Positions 27,596 through 36,719 of a stretch of DNA of 64,000 nucleotides are shown one piece after another (position 1 is the stretch's first letter; the number at the start of each line of letters is the position of its first letter). The stretch covers positions 310,001 through 374,000 of the forward strand of contig JAWKWH010000002.1 of the NCBI GenBank assembly GCA_041397625.1, read 5' to 3'. The stretch is from JAWKWH01 sp041397625. GTDB lineage: Bacteria; Pseudomonadota; Alphaproteobacteria; Rhizobiales; Rhizobiaceae. The translations under genes and the position numbers were made by a program. A model generated the notes under the pieces. It did not search any database and had not been told where the DNA came from. It saw nothing but the letters and a program-made list of their open reading frames with translations.

Positions 27596-29490
27596 GCGGC
27601 AACGAGCTCCGTTTTTCCGGAAGTCTTTTTCAGCACGAGATGACCGTCGGCAACCGCAACAAGAGCGGCCGTCCTGTCGTCGGGCGCGATGCGGAAGTCG
27701 TCGTTCCAGCCGTCCTCCTCGTCCTGCCCGACACCGACACGCAAATGATCGAGGTCGAGCCTGCGGTCTAGCTCGATCGTCGGAATGGCAGAAATCAGCC
27801 GCCTGGTATAGGGATGCACCGGATTATCGAACAGCACCGCCGGCGGCGCGATCTCGACGATGCGTCCGCGATACATCACCGCCACCCGGTCGGCGACGTA
27901 GTTCACCACCGCCAGATTGTGGGAGATGAAGATCAGCGTCAGGCCCAGTTCCCGGCGCAACCGCGTCAGCAGGTTGAGGATCTGCGCCTGCACCGAAACG
28001 TCGAGCGCGGAGACCGGCTCGTCACAAAGCAGCAGATCGGGTTCGACCGCCAGCGCCCGCGCGATGCCGATGCGCTGACGCTGGCCGCCGGAGAACGAAT
28101 GCGGATATCGATTGGTCGCCGACTTCGGCAACCCGACCATGCGCAAGAGATCGCCGGCCCAATCGGTGCGCGAAGCCTTGTCGCCGATACCGTGGATTTC
28201 AAGCGGTTCGCGCAGCGTGTTGAGAATCGTCGAGCGCGGGCTGAGCGAGGAGAACGGGTCCTGGAACACCATCTGGATTCGGGTGCGGAACCGGTCCAGT
28301 TCCCGTCCCGACAGCGCGCCGATATCGACCGGACCGCCGCCATTGTCGAAGACCATACCACCGGAATCGGCGGTAATCGCGCGGCAGAGCAGCTTGCTCA
28401 GCGAAGACTTGCCGCAGCCGCTTTCTCCGACGAGGCCGAAACACTCGCCGCGCCGGATTTCGAAACTGACATTGTTGACGGCGCGCACCTTGGCCGTGCC
28501 GCCGCCGAAAAGGCCGCCACCCTTCTTCGACGCATAGGTCTTGCTCAGGTTTCGGACGCAGAGAAGCGGAGGGTCGCCCTCACCCGCCGGGTTGCGCCTG
28601 ATCATGGATTCCGGCAGCGCCTCGTCGATCTCGCGCAGCGCGCGCAGCTTCTCGCCGGGCTCCATCCTGAGGCGCGGCACGGCGGCCAGAAGCGCCTTCA
28701 GATAGTCGTGCTGAGGATCGGTGAAGATCGCATCGACCGGGCCGGCCTCCATGACCTCGCCGCGATAGATGACCACGACTTCGTCGGCCATGTTGGCGAC
28801 CACGCCGAGATCGTGGGTGATCAGCAACATGGACATGCCGAGCTTCTTCTGCAGGTCTTTCAGCACGGCCAAGACCTGCGCCTGGATGGTGACGTCGAGC
28901 GCGGTGGTCGGCTCGTCGGCAATCAGCAGCGCCGGATGGCAGATCAGCGCCATGGCGATCATGGCGCGCTGGCGCAGCCCGCCGGAAAGCTCCATCGGAT
29001 ACATGTCATAGGCGCGGTGGGGATCGGGAAAGCCGACCAGTTTGAGCATTTCCTCGGTGGCCGGCCGCGCATCGCCCTTGGCGACGTCGCGATGCAGCAG
29101 CAGCGCCTCCTCGATCTGGTTGCCGATGGTATGCACGGGCGACAGCGAGGTCATCGGTTCCTGGAAAATGATCGAGATGCGCCCGCCGCGCAGGTTCAGC
29201 ATTTCGGGGCCATTGCGGTCGAACCCGGCGATGTCGCAGGCCGGACCGTCGCGCTCCGGATCGTCGAACTCGATCGATCCGCCGCTGATGCGCGCCACCT
29301 TGGGCAGGATACCCATGATCGCCTGGGCGATGATGGTCTTGCCCGAGCCCGATTCGCCCACCAGGCACACCGTCTTGCCGCGCGGAATACGAAAGCCCAC
29401 GCCCTTGACCACCTCGATCTCGGTATTGCTCACCGCGATCGAAATCCGCAGATCCTTGATGCGCAGCATGTCGGTCATGCGATCGGCCAT
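27592..29490 (-). CDS. Fused dual ATP-binding protein of the peptide-type ABC importer (DppD-DppF)
   Basis: 632 residues containing two complete ABC ATPase domains. The first Walker A is GESGSGKT and the second GESGCGKSS; two LSGG/FSGGQRQR signatures and two LLxADEP/LLCDEP Walker B motifs are present. It energises the adjacent permeases. The open frame extends to a TTG at 29532; the ATG at 29490 is preferred because it begins the normal ATPase N-terminus soon afterwards, though no strong ribosome site separates the choices. First gene of its operon, with histidine phosphatase about 80 bases further upstream in the same direction. Confidence 0.92.
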   Translation of the reverse strand: MADRMTDMLRIKDLRISIAVSNTEIEVVKGVGFRIPRGKTVCLVGESGSGKTIIAQAIMGILPKVARISGGSIEFDDPERDGPACDIAGFDRNGPEMLNLRGGRISIIFQEPMTSLSPVHTIGNQIEEALLLHRDVAKGDARPATEEMLKLVGFPDPHRAYDMYPMELSGGLRQRAMIAMALICHPALLIADEPTTALDVTIQAQVLAVLKDLQKKLGMSMLLITHDLGVVANMADEVVVIYRGEVMEAGPVDAIFTDPQHDYLKALLAAVPRLRMEPGEKLRALREIDEALPESMIRRNPAGEGDPPLLCVRNLSKTYASKKGGGLFGGGTAKVRAVNNVSFEIRRGECFGLVGESGCGKSSLSKLLCRAITADSGGMVFDNGGGPVDIGALSGRELDRFRTRIQMVFQDPFSSLSPRSTILNTLREPLEIHGIGDKASRTDWAGDLLRMVGLPKSATNRYPHSFSGGQRQRIGIARALAVEPDLLLCDEPVSALDVSVQAQILNLLTRLRRELGLTLIFISHNLAVVNYVADRVAVMYRGRIVEIAPPAVLFDNPVHPYTRRLISAIPTIELDRRLDLDHLRVGVGQDEEDGWNDDFRIAPDDRTAALVAVADGHLVLKKTSGKTELVAA

Positions 29491-29569
29491 GGCGCCACCA
29501 AATCCGGTTTCACGGATCGTTTCAAGTTGCAAAATCGGCCGATCTCGGGTTGCGCGGCAATCGGCGGCG

Positions 29570-30193
29570 TCACAGTTCCGTCAAACCGTCGGCGGAGAAC
29601 AGCCAGACCGCATCGCGGTCCGGAACGGCGCGAAGCGCTGCTTCCCGGTCGCGCCCGCCGCACGCAACCGAGGCGGCGCGCATCACGCCAAGGTGCGTGA
29701 CCGCGAGCGCCGGGCCGCTCAAGCCGTCGACCCATCGGCCAAAATGGCGGGCGAGATCGGCATGGGAATGGCCGCCATCGACGGCGAAATTCCACCGATC
29801 CTCCCTGCGCCGCTTGCGCTCCTCGGGAAAGCGTTGCCTGACCTCGTCGGTGGTCAGGCCCTCCCAGCGGCCGAAGCACATTTCGGCGAGTCCGGCGGCG
29901 ACGGATATTTCGCTTCGCGCGCGCCCGAGCCGGTCGGCGATCACCTCCATCGTCTGCGACGCCCGGACGAGCGGCGATGTCCACAGGCCGATGCGGGAGC
30001 GTTGTTGCCGTCCGAACATGGCGGTGAGCCTGTCGCCGATCCTTCCGGCCTGGCGGAGCCCTTCCGGGTCCAGCGGTTCGTCGAGCCCGCCCTGAAACCG
30101 GCCTTCGGCGTTGAGCGCGGTGCGTCCGTGGCGCACCAGATAGACCGGATGTGGCGGTCGAAACGGCTCAACCATTGCCGGCATAGGCGTCAT
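29570..30193 (-). CDS. Histidine phosphatase family protein
   Basis: 207 residues. The catalytic motif LVRHGRTALNAEGRFQG with the phospho-accepting His near residue 21 and the second His in AVTHLG define the phosphoglycerate-mutase-like superfamily. Probably a cytoplasmic phosphatase acting on a small phosphoester or sugar phosphate. The start is uncertain: ATG codons at 30193, 30184 and 30175 are all possible; all overlap the end of the epimerase gene, indicating co-transcription with it. Confidence 0.86.
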   Translation of the reverse strand: MTPMPAMVEPFRPPHPVYLVRHGRTALNAEGRFQGGLDEPLDPEGLRQAGRIGDRLTAMFGRQQRSRIGLWTSPLVRASQTMEVIADRLGRARSEISVAAGLAEMCFGRWEGLTTDEVRQRFPEERKRRREDRWNFAVDGGHSHADLARHFGRWVDGLSGPALAVTHLGVMRAASVACGGRDREAALRAVPDRDAVWLFSADGLTEL

Positions 30194-31181
30194 GCCACAG
30201 GAGAAAGCGCTTCAGGCCTTCGCGCAGCGGCGTCGACGGCCTGAAGCCGAAATCGCGCTCCAACGGGCCGGTATCGGCGAATGTCTGGTGGACGTCGCCC
30301 GGCTGCATGTCGCATTCGCGCCTGACCGCCCGCCTGCCGATAAGGTCCTCCAGCGCCGCGATCAGGTCGCCGAGAACTTCGGGTCGGTTGTTGCCGATAT
30401 TGTAGAGCCGGTACGGCGTCTCGCCCTCGCCGCCATTGTCGGCGCGGGCCGGCGCCTGCGGCGATAGCAACACACGGCAGGTCGCCTCGACGATATCATC
30501 GACATAAGTGAAATCGCGACGCATGTCGCCATGGTTGAACACGTTGATCGGCCGGCCAGCCTTGATTGCCTCGGTAAACAGGAAGACCGCCATGTCCGGT
30601 CGTCCCCACGGACCGTAGACGGTGAAGAACCGCAGTCCGGTGACCGTAAGGCCGAACAGGTGACTGTAGGCGTACGCGGTCAGCTCATTGGCGCGCTTGG
30701 TGGCGGCGTAAAGGCTGATCGGCCGGTCCACCGGATCGCCGACGCGATAGGGCGTCTTCGGATTGTTGCCGTAGACGGAACTGGAGCTGGCATAGGTCAG
30801 GTGCGCGGTTCCCGCATGGCGGCAGCCCTCGAGCACGTTGAGAAAGGCAGTCGCGTTGCCGTCGTGGTAGGCATGCGGGTGGTCGATCGAGTAGCGCACG
30901 CCCGGTTGGGCGGCCAGATGCAGCACATGGCTCGGCCGAAGATCCGCAAACAGCGCCTCGGTCGCCGCCCGGTCGGCAAGATCGAGATGCCGGAAGGCAA
31001 AATCCGTCGACATGGCCAATTGTTCGAGGCGGGCCCGCTTCAGCCGCGGGTCGTAGTAGTCGTTCAGGCTGTCGACACCGGCTACAGTGAAGCCTTCTTG
31101 CAGCAGGCGGGAGGCGGCGTGAAAGCCGATGAAGCCGGCGGCTCCGGTAACAAGAATGGTTCCGTGCTCGGCGTTCGACAA
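30168..31181 (-). CDS. lspL: UDP-glucuronate 4-epimerase
   Basis: 337 residues, extended SDR fold. The Rossmann motif is VTGAAGFIGFHAA; the family-specific DSLNDYYDPRLKRARL identifies the UDP-glucuronate 4-epimerase group (LspL/CapI); catalytic YAATK with upstream SSSVYG. It converts UDP-glucuronate to UDP-galacturonate for lipopolysaccharide or capsule. Start is a TTG at 31181 with a GGA-rich segment just upstream. Its divergent neighbour is UDP-glucose dehydrogenase, which makes its substrate, so the pair forms a pathway. Confidence 0.92.
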   Translation of the reverse strand: MSNAEHGTILVTGAAGFIGFHAASRLLQEGFTVAGVDSLNDYYDPRLKRARLEQLAMSTDFAFRHLDLADRAATEALFADLRPSHVLHLAAQPGVRYSIDHPHAYHDGNATAFLNVLEGCRHAGTAHLTYASSSSVYGNNPKTPYRVGDPVDRPISLYAATKRANELTAYAYSHLFGLTVTGLRFFTVYGPWGRPDMAVFLFTEAIKAGRPINVFNHGDMRRDFTYVDDIVEATCRVLLSPQAPARADNGGEGETPYRLYNIGNNRPEVLGDLIAALEDLIGRRAVRRECDMQPGDVHQTFADTGPLERDFGFRPSTPLREGLKRFLLWHDAYAGNG

Positions 31182-31389
31182 GGATTCCGGCCTTTCATTG
31201 TGTTCCGGGAGATTTTCGATCGTCCACCGCGTAAGCGTTCACCAAACTGTTGGCAAGTCGTGATCCGGCGCTATTGGCAAGCCACGCCGGCATACCTATC
31301 TGGGTCGCCGTTCGCGGAAAAAACATTTGGCCAGTCGGTGCTGCGTGTGGTTAGGTTCCGGCAATTCGGGGAAAAAGGTTTCCAGTCCA
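31182..31389. promoter_or_regulatory. Divergent promoter region between lspL and the UDP-glucose dehydrogenase gene
   Basis: 208 bases between divergent genes for consecutive enzymes of UDP-galacturonate synthesis. Both promoters should be here. The segment is less GC-rich than the coding flanks, but no consensus -35/-10 pair or clear operator palindrome could be fixed by eye. Confidence 0.35.
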
Positions 31390-32751
31390 GTGAAAATCAC
31401 AATCATCGGCACCGGCTATGTCGGCCTTGTCACCGGGGTATGCCTGTCGGAATTCGGTTTCGACGTGACCTGCGTCGACAAGGATGACGCCAAGATCGAG
31501 GCGCTGAGCAACAATGTCTGCCCGATCTACGAACCGGGCGTCGAACAGATGCTTCGCACCAATTCCGCCGCGCAGCGCCTTCATTTCACGACGGATGTCG
31601 GCGAAGCCACAAGCGACGCGGATGTCGTGTTCATCGCGGTCGGCACGCCGTCGGCGGAAAACGGCGCCGATGTCGATCTCAGCCACCTCTTTGTCGCCGT
31701 CAACGAGATCGCACCCAACCTCAAGCGGGGCGCGGTTGTCATCGTCAAATGCACCGTCGTCGCCGGTACGGCGGCGAAAGTCCGCAAGAAGATCGCCGAG
31801 CTCAGGCCGGATCTCGACTTTTCCGTCGTTTCCAACCCGGAGTTTCTGCGCGAAGGATCGGCGGTCGACGATTTCATGCGACCGGATCGGGTGGTGATCG
31901 GCACGCATGACGAACGCGGCCGTGACGTGGCCGAGCATGTCTACCGGCCGCTGAAGCTTCAAAGCACACCCATCCGCATCACCTCGCTGGAGGATGCGGA
32001 ACTGGCCAAATACGCCTCCAACGCCTTCCTGGCGATGAAAGTGACCTTCATCAACGAGATCGCCGACCTTTGCGAGAAGACCGGCGCCAACGTGATGGAG
32101 GTTGCCGACATCATGGGGCTGGACGAACGTATCGGCGATCGCTTCCTGCGCGCCGGACCCGGCTTCGGCGGTTCGTGTTTTCCGAAGGACAGCAGGGCGC
32201 TTGCCGCGTTCGCCAGTTCCGTCGGCGCGCCGCAGCGTCTGGTCGAGACCACTGTTCTAGTCAACGAGGAGCGCAAGAAGGACATGGCGCGACGCGTGCT
32301 GGCGGCGCTCGGTCCGCAACCCCGCGGCAAGACGGTCGCCATTCTCGGCATCACCTTCAAGCCGGACACCGACGATGTGCGCGAGTCGCCCTCCATCGAG
32401 ATCGTTTCGGCATTGCTCGCGGCCGGCGTCGTGGTCCGCGCGTTCGACCCCCAGGCCCCGCGGGACAGCGACGGCCTCGAACAAGTGAACTGGGCCTGCG
32501 ACCCCTATCTGGCGGCGCACGATGCCGATGCGGTGGTGATCGCCACGGAATGGAACGTGCTGCGCGCGCTCGACCTCGTGCGGCTGCGCGAGGCGATGGC
32601 GCATCCGTTGATGATCGACCTGCGCAATGTGCACAAGCGCAAGGAGCCCGCCCGCTACGGATTTACCTATGTCAGCATCGGGCGGTCGATCGCCGAGGCA
32701 CCGCATTATGCCGATGTGGAGCGGCCGGAGTTGCGCGTGGTCGGCGGCTGA
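31390..32751 (+). CDS. UDP-glucose 6-dehydrogenase
   Basis: 453 residues from a GTG start. Two-step NAD-dependent oxidation of UDP-glucose to UDP-glucuronate. The N-terminal GTGYVGLVTGVCLSEFG is the NAD-binding loop and the active-site cysteine lies in GPGFGGSCFPKD. The C-terminal domain has GITFKPDTDDVRESP. The upstream extension to 31327 lacks family sequence, so GTG at 31390 (KITIIGTGYVG) is chosen. It corresponds to rhizobial RkpK/Ugd. The carbamoyltransferase gene begins 19 bases downstream. Confidence 0.95.
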   Translation: MKITIIGTGYVGLVTGVCLSEFGFDVTCVDKDDAKIEALSNNVCPIYEPGVEQMLRTNSAAQRLHFTTDVGEATSDADVVFIAVGTPSAENGADVDLSHLFVAVNEIAPNLKRGAVVIVKCTVVAGTAAKVRKKIAELRPDLDFSVVSNPEFLREGSAVDDFMRPDRVVIGTHDERGRDVAEHVYRPLKLQSTPIRITSLEDAELAKYASNAFLAMKVTFINEIADLCEKTGANVMEVADIMGLDERIGDRFLRAGPGFGGSCFPKDSRALAAFASSVGAPQRLVETTVLVNEERKKDMARRVLAALGPQPRGKTVAILGITFKPDTDDVRESPSIEIVSALLAAGVVVRAFDPQAPRDSDGLEQVNWACDPYLAAHDADAVVIATEWNVLRALDLVRLREAMAHPLMIDLRNVHKRKEPARYGFTYVSIGRSIAEAPHYADVERPELRVVGG

Positions 32752-32770
32752 TCCCGTTTCCACCATTTCC

Positions 32771-34330
32771 ATGCGGATTTTTGCCTACAAACCCGGCCAT
32801 GACGGCCATGTGGCGCTGGTCGAGGACGGCCGGCTCGCATTCTCGATCGAGGCGGAAAAGGATTCCGGTCCGCGATACGCGCCGATCAGCAGCGAGTTGC
32901 TGCTTCACGGCCTATCGCTCGCCGACGGACCAGTCGATATCGTTGCGGTTTCCGGCTGGATGCGCTCGTTCCGGCCGATGGCCGACCCGATCGGCAGCGG
33001 CTATTTCGGCGCCGACACGGCCTTGTCGACCGATGTGCCCTACAAGCTTGCGGGCCGCGACATCCGTCACTTCTCTTCGTCGCACGAGCGTTCGCACATC
33101 ATCGGCAGCTATGCCATGTCGCCCTGGCCGCAGGGCGAGCCGTGCTATGCGCTGGTGTGGGAAGGCGTGATCGGCGCCTTCTATCATGTCGACGAGAAGC
33201 TGAACGTCACGCGTCTCGGCACGCCGATGACCGGACCCGGGCACAAGTATGGTTTTCTCTACGGGCTTGCCGACCCGTGCTATCCGGCCGATGCACGCAA
33301 ATCGCGCCGCGAAGACGCCGGCAAGCTGATGGCGCTGGCGGGTTTTGGCCACGAAACGGCGGAGACGCCGGAGGAACGCACGCTTGTCGAGCGACTGCTC
33401 GACTGGGACGCAACGAAGGCGCCGCTGCGCAAGGCGGGTTTCACCGACACGCCGTTTTTCGATATCGGGCTCGACAGTCAGGATTTCCGCAACCTCGCGC
33501 GCCGTTTCCAGACCGAGATTTTCGAACGCTTCCGCCGCTATGCGGAAAAAAACCTCACGGACGGATTGCCGCTGCTGATCTCGGGCGGCTGCGGCCTCAA
33601 TTGCGATTGGAACTCGATGTGGCGTGGTTCCGGCCTGTTCGCCGATACGTTCGTGCAGCCCTGCGCCAACGATTCCGGTTCGGCGATCGGTACCGCCGCC
33701 GACGCAATGCTGCATCACACCGGGAAGGCCAAGCTCGACTGGAGCGTCTATGCCGGCGAGGACTTCATCGCCAATGAGGCCGACCTTTCCGGTTTCACGG
33801 TGTTGCCGCTCGATTTGAGCGACATGGCAAAACGCCTGGCCGGCGGCGCGGTGTTTGCCTGGGTGCAGGGAAAATACGAGATCGGCCCGCGGGCGCTCGG
33901 CAACCGTTCGCTGATCGCCGCGCCGTTTACGGCCGAAACGCACATGCGCCTGAACGCGATCAAGAAGCGCGAGGGTTTCCGCCCAATCGCGCCGATCCTG
34001 ATGGAAGACGAGCTCGACCGGCTGTTCGAGCACCAGGGGCCAAGCCCGCACATGCTCTATTTCCAGCGGGTCAGATCGGACGCGCTGAAGGCCGTTACCC
34101 ATGTCGACGGCTCGGCACGGGCGCAGACGGTGCGTCGAGACGAAAACACGCGCATGTATGAACTGCTGTCGGCCTTCAAAAAGGAGACCGGCTATGGCGT
34201 GCTGTGCAATACGTCGCTCAACTTCAACGGCAAGGGCTTCATCAACCGGCTGAGCGACCTTGTGCGCTACGCCCGCGACACGGGCCTCGACGGCTTCGTT
34301 GCGGGCGACACGCTCTATCTCCGGGTGTGA
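32771..34330 (+). CDS. NodU/CmcH-family carbamoyltransferase
   Basis: 519 residues. The N-terminal Kae1-like domain shows a HxxxH metal/adenylate motif in SSHERSH; the C-terminal YrdC-like half has YEIGPRALGNRSLIAAP and CNTSLNFNG, the hallmarks of O-carbamoyltransferases. Using carbamoyl phosphate and ATP, these put carbamoyl groups on sugars, Nod factors or antibiotics. The ATG at 32771 follows the UDP-glucose dehydrogenase by 19 bases; the longer frame overlaps that gene. Context suggests carbamoylation of a uronate-containing glycan, which is inference. It ends 6 bases from the convergent hppD. Confidence 0.88.
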   Translation: MRIFAYKPGHDGHVALVEDGRLAFSIEAEKDSGPRYAPISSELLLHGLSLADGPVDIVAVSGWMRSFRPMADPIGSGYFGADTALSTDVPYKLAGRDIRHFSSSHERSHIIGSYAMSPWPQGEPCYALVWEGVIGAFYHVDEKLNVTRLGTPMTGPGHKYGFLYGLADPCYPADARKSRREDAGKLMALAGFGHETAETPEERTLVERLLDWDATKAPLRKAGFTDTPFFDIGLDSQDFRNLARRFQTEIFERFRRYAEKNLTDGLPLLISGGCGLNCDWNSMWRGSGLFADTFVQPCANDSGSAIGTAADAMLHHTGKAKLDWSVYAGEDFIANEADLSGFTVLPLDLSDMAKRLAGGAVFAWVQGKYEIGPRALGNRSLIAAPFTAETHMRLNAIKKREGFRPIAPILMEDELDRLFEHQGPSPHMLYFQRVRSDALKAVTHVDGSARAQTVRRDENTRMYELLSAFKKETGYGVLCNTSLNFNGKGFINRLSDLVRYARDTGLDGFVAGDTLYLRV

Positions 34331-34336
34331 ATACCC

Positions 34337-35449
34337 CTACTCTGCCGCGTCGAGCGAAATTTCGCCGCTTTCGATCTGCTCGCGCTCGATCGATTCGAAC
34401 AGGGCGCGGAAATTGCCCTCGCCGAAGCCTTCGTCACCCTTGCGCTGGATGAACTCGAAGAAGATCGGGCCGATAACGGTCTTGGAGAAGATCTGCAGCA
34501 GGATCCTGGTCTCGCCGCCGCCGACGACACCCTCGCCGTCGATCAGGATGCCGTGCTTTGCCATGCGGTCGAGCGGTTCGTCATGGCCGTGCACGCGCTC
34601 TTTCGACATGCGATAGTAGGCCTGCGGCGGACCCGGCATGAATTTCAGCCCGTTGTCGGCAAGCCTGTCGGTAGCGTCATAGATCGCATCGGTACCGACG
34701 GCGATGTGCTGGATGCCCTCGCCATTGTATTTGCGCAGATAGGATTCGATCTGGCTCTTGTCGTCGGTCGATTCGTTGAGCGGAATGCGGATCTTGCCGC
34801 AAGGCGACGTGATCGCGCGGCTGACGAGGCCCGTCAGCTTGCCCTCGATGTCGAAGAAGTGGATCTGCTTGAAGTTGAATTTCTCGCGATAGAAGGCCCA
34901 CCACTTGTCCATGTTGCCGCGAAACACGTTGTGGGTCAGGTGGTCGAGATAATAGAAACCGACACCCTCGGGCCGGGGATCGCGCGCGCCCAGCCATTGG
35001 AAATCCGCGTCATAGGCCGAACCCTTGTCGCCGTATTTGTCGACGAAATAGAGCAGCGAGCCGCCAATGCCGACGATGGCCGGCGCATCCAGCGTCTTGT
35101 CGTCGCCTTCATACGGAACCGCGCCGTTGGCGACCGCGTGGTCGAAAGCCTTTTTCGCGTCGACCACGCGCCATGCCATCGACGAGGCGCAGGGACCGTG
35201 CTCAGCGACAAACCGATCGGCAAAGGATTCCTTCTCGGCGTTGAGGATGTAGTTGACGTCACCCTGGCGCCACACCGTGATGTTCTTTGTGCGGTGCCTG
35301 GCGACCGGCGCATAGCCCATACGGGAAAACAGCGTTTCGAGCTCGGCCGGATCGGGGTGGGCGAACTCGACAAATTCGAAACCGTCGGTGCCGGCGGGAT
35401 TTTCCGCGGTGATCTCGGCAGGCGGCGCATCATGCGGGAACGGACCCAT
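34337..35449 (-). CDS. hppD: 4-hydroxyphenylpyruvate dioxygenase
   Basis: 370 residues. Fe(II) dioxygenase making homogentisate in tyrosine degradation. Iron ligands are visible as the His in YYLDHLTHNVF, the His in GIQHIAVGT and the Glu in PIFFEFIQRKG. The ATG at 35449 (MGPFPHDAPP) has GAGGGAG 8 bases upstream; the frame's earlier ATG at 35506 lacks one. A divergent Lrp/AsnC regulator 131 bases away probably controls it, an arrangement seen in other alphaproteobacteria. Confidence 0.96.
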   Translation of the reverse strand: MGPFPHDAPPAEITAENPAGTDGFEFVEFAHPDPAELETLFSRMGYAPVARHRTKNITVWRQGDVNYILNAEKESFADRFVAEHGPCASSMAWRVVDAKKAFDHAVANGAVPYEGDDKTLDAPAIVGIGGSLLYFVDKYGDKGSAYDADFQWLGARDPRPEGVGFYYLDHLTHNVFRGNMDKWWAFYREKFNFKQIHFFDIEGKLTGLVSRAITSPCGKIRIPLNESTDDKSQIESYLRKYNGEGIQHIAVGTDAIYDATDRLADNGLKFMPGPPQAYYRMSKERVHGHDEPLDRMAKHGILIDGEGVVGGGETRILLQIFSKTVIGPIFFEFIQRKGDEGFGEGNFRALFESIEREQIESGEISLDAAE

Positions 35450-35580
35450 TTTCGTTTCTCCCTCAATGATCTGATTGGCCGTCATTGTTGCGCAAGTCAG
35501 GCACAATTTTCTTGCATTCTTCCCCTGTTTTGCCGATTATTCTCACGGTTCGTGCGTAAATTTCCGGAAACATCGCAATA
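35450..35580. promoter_or_regulatory. hppD/lrp divergent regulatory region
   Basis: 131 bases, noticeably AT-richer than its surroundings, between hppD and the Lrp-type gene. It contains a perfect TTGCGCAA palindrome at 35488-35495 and runs such as CAATTTTCTTGCATT. Lrp-family proteins bind AT-rich imperfect palindromes, so this is the likely operator region for both genes. Exact promoter elements were not resolved. Confidence 0.45.
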
Positions 35581-36048
35581 ATGACCATCGATACGTTCGA
35601 CCGCAGAATCCTTGCCGCATTGCAGGCCGATGCGCGGCTGACCAACGCGGAATTGTCGGAGCGCATCAATCTGTCGCCGTCGCAATGTTCACGGCGGCGC
35701 GCGCAGCTCGAGGAACAGGGCTACATCCAGGGTTACCGGGCGGTTCTGAACCGCGAGAAGCTCGGCTTCGGCTTCGTCAACGTCATCACCGTGACGCTTG
35801 CGACGCACAACCGCGACAACGCGCAAAAATTCGCCCGCCTGGTGCGCAGCCTGCCGGAGGTGATGGAGGCGCATGCGCTGACGGGCGAGATGGATTACAT
35901 CATCAAGGTGGTGACGCCGGACCTGAAGGCGCTATCGGCCTTCGTCAACGACGTGCTGCTGCCGCATGAATCGGTCCAGCACGTCAAGACGGCGATCGTG
36001 CTCGACACGTTGAAGGAAGGCATGGCCGTGCCGGTGGAAGCGGACTAA
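35581..36048 (+). CDS. Lrp/AsnC-family transcriptional regulator
   Basis: 155 residues. N-terminal winged HTH (FDRRILAALQADARLTNAEL, then LSPSQCSRR recognition helix) and a C-terminal RAM ligand-binding domain with EVMEAHALTGEMDYIIKV. Typical length for the family. Divergent from hppD, so likely a local regulator of tyrosine/phenylalanine catabolism responding to an amino acid. The ribosome site is weak (GGAAA about 12 bases upstream). Confidence 0.92.
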   Translation: MTIDTFDRRILAALQADARLTNAELSERINLSPSQCSRRRAQLEEQGYIQGYRAVLNREKLGFGFVNVITVTLATHNRDNAQKFARLVRSLPEVMEAHALTGEMDYIIKVVTPDLKALSAFVNDVLLPHESVQHVKTAIVLDTLKEGMAVPVEAD

Positions 36049-36235
36049 CCCGGTCACGGAAAAGGCCGGGACGCAGCGCTCTTCGCCGCCTGGCGTCGGG
36101 CGACATTGCAGGCGACGGCACCTTGCCCCGCAAGGGTAGTTCGTCTTCAAGTGGCTCAGATGGAAGCGATTTGGCGCATAAGCTCTTTCGCGCCGGCGGT
36201 CACGCGTTTCGGACGTCCGCCACAGGCCAAATCCA

Positions 36236-36254
36236 CCCCTCGGCGCTCGAGGGG
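36236..36254. terminator. Stem-loop downstream of the small exported-protein gene
   Basis: Perfect 7-bp inverted repeat CCCCTCG/CGAGGGG with a 5-base loop, 20 bases past the stop of the minus-strand small gene. No U-run follows on either strand, so Rho-independent termination is only possible. Confidence 0.35.
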
Positions 36255-36273
36255 CGGATATGCCATCAGCTCG

Positions 36274-36618
36274 TCAATCGCAATCCGGATAAAGATAACG
36301 GTCCGCCTGGCTGACGTCGGCCGGGCATCCCTGTGGCGCCGTGTGTACCCATTGAACGACGTGCGTACCGCTGCGGTTGAACGAACACTGAAAGGTTTGC
36401 CCGGACGTCGTCTCGCCATTGACCGCATGGGTGCCGTCGGTGCGCTGCCCTTCATATGTGACAGTCGCGATATCGCTGGTGGAAACGCCGAGATGCCGGG
36501 CGGCATAGGTGTTGCAGGTGGACATCATCTGTGCTTCGTCCGCGGCCATCGCCTGATGACATCCCGCAACAGCACAAATTGCAACCGCGAACGCGGGAAC
36601 CGATGGGACTAACTTCAT
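36274..36618 (-). CDS. Small exported cysteine-containing protein, function unknown
   Basis: 114 residues with a clear export signal (hydrophobic residues 7-19). Two processing routes are possible: signal peptidase I after the Ala-Met-Ala at 23-25, or lipoprotein processing at VAGC (17-20). The mature part has four cysteines (in MSTCN, FQCSF, GCPAD and PDCD) that could form two disulfides. A strong ribosome site TAAGGAGA lies 7 bases before the ATG, which supports real translation. The family is not recognised. It lies beside the decayed strip at 36.6-37.7 kb. Confidence 0.75.
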   Translation of the reverse strand: MKLVPSVPAFAVAICAVAGCHQAMAADEAQMMSTCNTYAARHLGVSTSDIATVTYEGQRTDGTHAVNGETTSGQTFQCSFNRSGTHVVQWVHTAPQGCPADVSQADRYLYPDCD

Positions 36619-36719
36619 TCCGATTTCTCCTTACAATGGATGGTGTTGTAGCCGAATTGCAGTAGACGCCCGATATCGGGCGGATGCAAGCTGGATCGCC
36701 GCGATGGAATCACTGTTTC

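Noticed and set aside
27814..29700. 628-codon plus-strand open frame
   Set aside because: Antisense shadow of the dual ABC ATPase gene.
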